A program made the translations under genes and the position numbers. Source: Rickettsiales bacterium (GTDB lineage Bacteria > Pseudomonadota > Alphaproteobacteria > Rickettsiales > UBA998). Taken from it: a stretch of DNA of 44,689 bases. Under the pieces are notes generated by a model, which had not been told where the DNA came from, searched no databases, and worked only from the letters and a program-made list of their open reading frames with translations. Location of the stretch: assembly GCA_019749855.1 (NCBI GenBank), contig JAIEPI010000115.1, positions 1 to 44,689 on the forward strand. The letters are read 5' to 3'. Below, piece after piece: positions 40,650 to 44,689 of the stretch; position 1 is the stretch's first letter, and every line of letters starts with the position of its first letter.

Positions 40650-42521
40650 TTACGCCATGCCTTTCGGCAGCCACGTTTTCAGCTTGGCTTGTTGCTCCGG
40701 CGTAAACTGCGGCTGGTCAGGACTGGCAAATGCCCCATGCAGCACGGCAACCACATCACCTTTCGGCTTCTTGCCTTGTTCCTTTGCCCATGCTTCACCA
40801 AAGATATGCTCGCCAATTTCCAGCACATCCTTTTTGGTCACACGGTCAAAGAAGTTAGTCTGGCTCGGCCGCCAATGCTTCGCAACATCAACACCAAGAC
40901 GCTTAAACACCGCTTCGGCAACTGGTGAAGGCTTATCCTCGATTGACAACTGCGGCATGAGCGAGCGGGAAACACAGGCTGCAAATAATCGCTGCTTCAC
41001 CTCTAAGGACAACTCGCAGAAGGCTTTGAATTTCTCGCCTTCGTCCTTGATGTTCATCCATGCAAGCGGCAAGCTGGCAAAGAGTTTTTCTTCTTCACTG
41101 TGCAATGCCGTGCCTGTTTCATCCTCAGACACCATGAGATGCGGGAAGTGATAGTTTTCTGGCTTCACCCGCAGCCAGTCCTTGCCGTAGTAGTAGCTAT
41201 GAGCGGAATTGAGGCTGCGCAGGCACATCATGTAAACCGTTGCATCAAACGCCACTTCAAAGTTCTGCGCCATATACGGACGCTCGACTTGCAGGCGGTA
41301 GTTTTTCAGGCGGTCAACAAGTGCCTGGCTATAAGGCATCGTATGCTTGGCAGCATTGCTGATATTTGCCCCTTCGGTTTTTTCAGCAGACTTAGCGGCA
41401 GCTTTTTTATCATCGGGATGAATCATTCCCTCCAAGATTTCTGCCGTACCATTATGCTGAATGGTGATGACACAGCCCGACGAAGCACGCTCTTCTTCGG
41501 TAAAGCCTGAATATTCTGCCAATTTCGCTTCAAGCTCTTCCTGCTCCTTACGGAGTGCGTCAGCTGCATCGTCGTCATAATCCTCAGCAGCATCCATTTC
41601 TTCCATTTTGCTTTCCAGCACTTCTTGCTGTTTCAGCAATTTCTTTGGAATCTCGCCAATCTGATGCGGATAGAAGCGGCCATACTGCTGTTTATCTTCC
41701 CAGCCAAAATCAAGACGGACTTCAACCCATTTCCACTTTTCTTTCAGCGGCTCGGCTATCTTATTGAGCTTTTCCTCTGCTAATTCATGGAGCAGCTCCA
41801 GATCTTCGAGATAGAAAGAATCACGTTCACCGAATAAATCGGTGCGGAATGCGCCACCCGCTAATTTATAGGTATCGAGTCCGACAAATTTTGCCAGCTT
41901 GTCATCACCGCGCACCATCGTTTCTGTGAGTGCGCCGCGTATGGTGTTAGGCTGTCTGATTTGCCAGCTGTCTTTGAATTGCTTGAACACATCTTCTTGC
42001 TTGGCGTGGTCATCTGTAATGGTAAACGCCATCAGGCTTTCCAGCGACAACTCCTCATTGCGGTATGCCTTCATTAGTTTGGGCGACACACGACCAAGTT
42101 TTAAGCGCTGCTCTACGGTGATTTCTGCGACACCGAACCGAGCGGCAATATCGGCAATGGACATTTCATTCGACAGCTTTGCCCATGCTTCAAACTGATC
42201 GGCTGGGTGCATCTGTGAGCGCACAACGTTTTCGGCAAGGCTGATTTCCTCAGCCTTATCTTCTTCGACAATTTGGCAGTTCACTGCATGGGTTTTCGGC
42301 AGCTTTCCTTGCTTCTGCAATAAGTGCAGCGCAGTCAAGCGGCGACCACCAGCAACGACTTCAAATTTATTTTTCTCTTTCGTTTTGATGACGATGAGAT
42401 TTTCCAGCAAGCCGTGCGCGGCAATGCTGGAAGTGAGTTCATCCAAACCCTTCTTTGTGTCAGTTTTCCTGACGTTGAAGTGCTTGGAAACACTAAGGTT
42501 ACTTAACTGAATTGTTTGCAT
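40650..42521 (-). CDS. Large ParB N-terminal domain protein (plasmid type)
   Basis: The 623-residue product starts MQTIQLSNLSVSKHFNVRKT and has the ParB nuclease/CTPase-fold motifs VVAGGRRLTALHLL (near 55-68) and ISLAENVVRSQMHPADQFEA (near 90-109), then an HTH (MSIADIAARFGVAEITVEQR). A long C-terminal part of about 400 residues has a charged coiled coil and no known domain. Such large ParB-like proteins are common on plasmids and integrative elements; their role is less clear than that of true ParB. ATG 42521 has AAGGAG upstream; the ORF extension to 42620 translates the leader and is rejected. It is divergent from the gene at 42660. Confidence 0.82.
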   Translation of the reverse strand: MQTIQLSNLSVSKHFNVRKTDTKKGLDELTSSIAAHGLLENLIVIKTKEKNKFEVVAGGRRLTALHLLQKQGKLPKTHAVNCQIVEEDKAEEISLAENVVRSQMHPADQFEAWAKLSNEMSIADIAARFGVAEITVEQRLKLGRVSPKLMKAYRNEELSLESLMAFTITDDHAKQEDVFKQFKDSWQIRQPNTIRGALTETMVRGDDKLAKFVGLDTYKLAGGAFRTDLFGERDSFYLEDLELLHELAEEKLNKIAEPLKEKWKWVEVRLDFGWEDKQQYGRFYPHQIGEIPKKLLKQQEVLESKMEEMDAAEDYDDDAADALRKEQEELEAKLAEYSGFTEEERASSGCVITIQHNGTAEILEGMIHPDDKKAAAKSAEKTEGANISNAAKHTMPYSQALVDRLKNYRLQVERPYMAQNFEVAFDATVYMMCLRSLNSAHSYYYGKDWLRVKPENYHFPHLMVSEDETGTALHSEEEKLFASLPLAWMNIKDEGEKFKAFCELSLEVKQRLFAACVSRSLMPQLSIEDKPSPVAEAVFKRLGVDVAKHWRPSQTNFFDRVTKKDVLEIGEHIFGEAWAKEQGKKPKGDVVAVLHGAFASPDQPQFTPEQQAKLKTWLPKGMA

Positions 42522-42539
42522 TTTGTTCTCCTTGGTTTT

Positions 42540-42614
42540 GGTTGTGGTAGTTGGCAATAGTGCCAATAAAAATCCTATCCTAGTAACCTTGACCGTCCAC
42601 AAAATTCGACCTGC
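42540..42614 (-). promoter_or_regulatory. Promoter of the large ParB-like gene, twin of the parB promoter
   Basis: Minus strand: box GCAGGTCGAATTTTGTGGAC, GGTC (42614-42591), TAGGATAGGAT, the palindrome TTGGCACTATTGCCAA (42569-42554) and the leader CTACCACAACC (42550-42540). It matches the block at 36487-36561 over about 95 bp. Confidence 0.6.
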
Positions 42615-42659
42615 AAACAAAAATAATTTTCAACGATAACAAAAGGTTGTAAGGTTGCC

Positions 42660-44012
42660 ATGTTCTACGGAGCCGTCCCTACAGAGTGCATCGAGCAGGT
42701 GTTCCGCATCATTGATTTCAGCGCATGGCAAAAAGCCTATGTGTGCTGCTCTGGCAGTTTCCGCATTGAGCGTGCGCTGAAAGCAAAATTTCCGCATCTG
42801 CAAGTCATCAGCAATGATGTGAGTTTGTATTCCTCTGCGGTCGGCTATCTCGCTTGCAACAAAGAATTCAACATCATGTTTGAAGGCGACCTGTCATTTA
42901 TTCAGGAGCGGCCAGACGTAAACAGCTTCTTTGAAAAAACAGCGGCATTGCTGGTTGCCTGCGATATGGCACGGTACGGCGGGCGCAAAAATGAATATGC
43001 CCGCAAGCATTTCAATTACTACGTTGAAAACTTTGAGCATTTCTTCAACAAGGCAAAAGACCGCCTTGACCGCATCATCCCTGAAATGCCACTGCAAGGC
43101 TATTTCGCTGGCGATTGGCGCACCCATGTCAAACACGCCATCGAGGAAGGCGCTGGCATCCTAGCGTTCCCGCCTTTCTTCAAAGGCGATTATGAAAGCC
43201 AGTTCAAATTTATCGACAACAACATCCACTGGCCTGCACCAGACTACGACATCTACGAGCCGAAAATGCTCGGCAAAATTATTGATGAAGTTGACGCATC
43301 AGGCGTGGACTATTGCATCCTATCTGATCAGCTCTTTGAACATCGCAAGCCCGTGCTGGAATATGTGACTGGGCGCAAAGTGCCGCATTACTGCTACGCT
43401 CGCACCGATAAATCCAGCGTGCGCCATATCTACAAAGCACCAGAGCCATTTGCCTATGACCCCATAACCCCAGCCAAGCTGACTGCCAAAAGTGAGGTTC
43501 AGGTTGTTCTTGCTGAAAGCCGCCACATGGATTTCATCAAAGACATCTACCTGCAAAAAACCATCATCCACACAAGCGGCGTGGCTAACTTTCTAATCTT
43601 CATCGATAAAATGTTGGTCGGCGGCATCATTTATTCCCTGCCGAAATTTCCAACTTTCGGACACAACACGATTTACCTGCTGTCGGATGTGACAATCAGC
43701 CGCGATGCAAAACTTTCCAAACTCATTGCCAAGCTCGCCACGTCCAAAACTCTGCTTTCGCTAGTCAGCAAAAAGCTCATCAGCCGAGTTGATTATGTGG
43801 TGACCACCGCACGGACGCATAACCCCGTTTCTATGAAATATCGGGGCATTTACGAAATGCTGAACCGACGTGAAGCTGACGACCCTGCGGAAGGGAACAT
43901 CATTAACTACGGCTCTGCCATGCGCGACGAAACTCCGCAAGAAATGTACTCCGCGTGGTACTGGCCTAACTATGGGAAAAAATATGTCGAGCAAAAACAA
44001 AAAAGCAAGTGA
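42660..44012 (+). CDS. Putative DNA-modification protein: methylase-like domain fused to a Mom/GNAT-like domain
   Basis: The 450-residue product has an N-terminal Rossmann-like half resembling Dam-type adenine methylases: AYVCCSGSFRIERALKAKF (motif I-like), VISNDVSLYSSAVGYLACNK (motif II-like) and ILAFPPFFKGDYESQF (motif IV-like, PPF). The C-terminal half from about 270 is GNAT-like (LAESRHMDFIKDIYLQKTII, LIFIDKMLVGGIIYSL, IYLLSDVTISRDAKLSKLIA, KLATSK) and resembles phage Mu Mom, which modifies adenines to escape restriction. It is likely an antirestriction or DNA-hypermodification enzyme. The family match is from motifs only. It is divergent from the ParB-like gene and overlaps the next gene by 29 bp. 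Confidence 0.6.
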   Translation: MFYGAVPTECIEQVFRIIDFSAWQKAYVCCSGSFRIERALKAKFPHLQVISNDVSLYSSAVGYLACNKEFNIMFEGDLSFIQERPDVNSFFEKTAALLVACDMARYGGRKNEYARKHFNYYVENFEHFFNKAKDRLDRIIPEMPLQGYFAGDWRTHVKHAIEEGAGILAFPPFFKGDYESQFKFIDNNIHWPAPDYDIYEPKMLGKIIDEVDASGVDYCILSDQLFEHRKPVLEYVTGRKVPHYCYARTDKSSVRHIYKAPEPFAYDPITPAKLTAKSEVQVVLAESRHMDFIKDIYLQKTIIHTSGVANFLIFIDKMLVGGIIYSLPKFPTFGHNTIYLLSDVTISRDAKLSKLIAKLATSKTLLSLVSKKLISRVDYVVTTARTHNPVSMKYRGIYEMLNRREADDPAEGNIINYGSAMRDETPQEMYSAWYWPNYGKKYVEQKQKSK

Positions 44013-44689
44013 GCAGCCTGAGGTTACTGAGGTTGCGGTTATCTCTATTCCAACGGAAATCCGCAAATACCGCTTCATCGAGCCTGAGCAAATTGCTTTC
44101 CCTGTGCCAGAAGCGGATGCAAGCCCAGACGATAGTGCTGTGCAGATCACCATCTGCTTTTCGGAAGTGCCGATATCGCTGCTTTCTACCTTGAGCGCCG
44201 AAGACAATGCGCGGTTTATGACCGCAGACCAGATGCGCAGGCTTTCTGGCAACATCAAGAAAGATGGCGGCGCAACAAGTGCCGTGCTTGTCTATCCTGA
44301 CCATGAAACCAAAAAGCTCGTCGTGCTTTCTGGCAATCACCGCGTCGAAGCCGCAGTGCTGGCGGGCGAAGTCACCATGCCTGTCATGGTCGTGCAGTGC
44401 TACCTGACACCAGAGCGCAGACTTGCATTGCAGCTTTCGCATAATGCCATCACGGGGCAAGATGACCCAAACATCCTCGGCAAGCTCTACGAAACGCTGA
44501 CGATGGAATACAAAGCCTATTCTGGTTTAACGGATGATTCATTCAATCTGCTGGAAAAGCTGAATATCGACAGCCTTGCGATCGGCACACCGCAATATGA
44601 AGAAATCGTGCTGCAATTTCTGCCGCAGGAAAAAGAAGCGTTCATGGCGTATCTGGAACGCTTGGGCAAACCCAACGAAAAGAAAACCT
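43984..44689 (+). CDS. ParB/sulfiredoxin-fold protein, cut by the window edge
   Basis: An open frame from ATG 43984 runs off the right end (235 codons seen). It holds FMTADQMRRLSGNIKKDGGA, LVVLSGNHRVEAAVLAGEVT (near 112-131) and PVMVVQCYLTPERRLALQLS, HNAITG: the ParB-like nuclease fold with the GNHR variant of the GERR motif. Such genes often sit at the start of phage packaging modules, where they work with DNA-modification proteins. It begins inside the end of the previous gene, which suggests coupling. Confidence 0.75.
   Translation, partial: MSSKNKKASEQPEVTEVAVISIPTEIRKYRFIEPEQIAFPVPEADASPDDSAVQITICFSEVPISLLSTLSAEDNARFMTADQMRRLSGNIKKDGGATSAVLVYPDHETKKLVVLSGNHRVEAAVLAGEVTMPVMVVQCYLTPERRLALQLSHNAITGQDDPNILGKLYETLTMEYKAYSGLTDDSFNLLEKLNIDSLAIGTPQYEEIVLQFLPQEKEAFMAYLERLGKPNEKKT

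Noticed and set aside
42522..42620. N-terminal extensions of the large ParB-like gene (and likewise 36466-36549 for parB and 39598-39690)
   Set aside because: They translate the shared leader and promoter block; good ribosome-binding sites precede the internal starts.

Overview
The window looks like a piece of a bacterial chromosome, most likely from an alphaproteobacterium. That lineage call is an inference from the short XRE-type regulators with a helical tail, the gene style of the pilins and the plasmid/phage gene families; no rRNA or intact tRNA is present to settle it. CRISPR arrays and recognisable insertion sequences are absent.

Layout. (1) 1-8.8 kb is core-like DNA: a 5'-broken pilin and an intact type IV pilin-like gene, a secreted protein of unknown function, a glutamine-synthetase-fold ligase, a uracil-DNA-glycosylase family protein, a secreted YHS protein, a coupled PfkB-kinase/CYTH-phosphatase pair and an alpha/beta hydrolase. 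Short dispersed repeats sit between them. (2) 8.8-9.9 kb has no convincing gene and looks decayed. (3) 9.9-16.3 kb is a compact accessory locus: XRE regulator, LuxI/FeeM-like N-acyltransferase, haem-oxygenase-like diiron oxidase (HDO), TonB-dependent receptor, YfiR/DUF4154 periplasmic protein, a CHASE8-HAMP membrane sensor with a degenerate kinase part, and a second XRE regulator. I read it as a possible make-modify-sense circuit for a small acylated molecule; this is the best candidate for an undescribed system. (4) 16.2-18.6 kb carries a tyrosine recombinase with a truncated partner gene, ending at a tRNA-Leu(CAA) 3'-end fragment. (5) 18.5-20.9 kb is a small island (AhpD-like protein, TetR regulator with twin operators, DUF1348 protein) lying between two related tRNA-Leu 3' fragments and lacking its own integrase. 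(6) 20.9 kb to the end is the left part of a prophage or phage-plasmid.

The prophage reads as follows. Its integrase lies beside the attachment site. A leftward recombination operon follows (PD-(D/E)XK nuclease, RecT, zinc-hook ATPase and small proteins). A CI-like repressor faces a rightward operon with two DNA-binding proteins, a replication initiator carrying iteron-like repeats inside its gene, and two further genes. A DUF262-DUF1524/Fic pair looks like defence cargo. Then comes a long leftward block of plasmid-type genes (two ParB-family proteins, a methylase-like protein, DUF488 and DUF6908-like proteins). Last, a rightward operon encodes a methylase/Mom-like fusion and a third ParB-like protein cut by the window edge.

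A nine-copy CTACCACAACC element, mostly at the probable 5' ends of prophage messages and twice inside the first codons, ties the prophage genes together and may be a shared regulatory or partition site.
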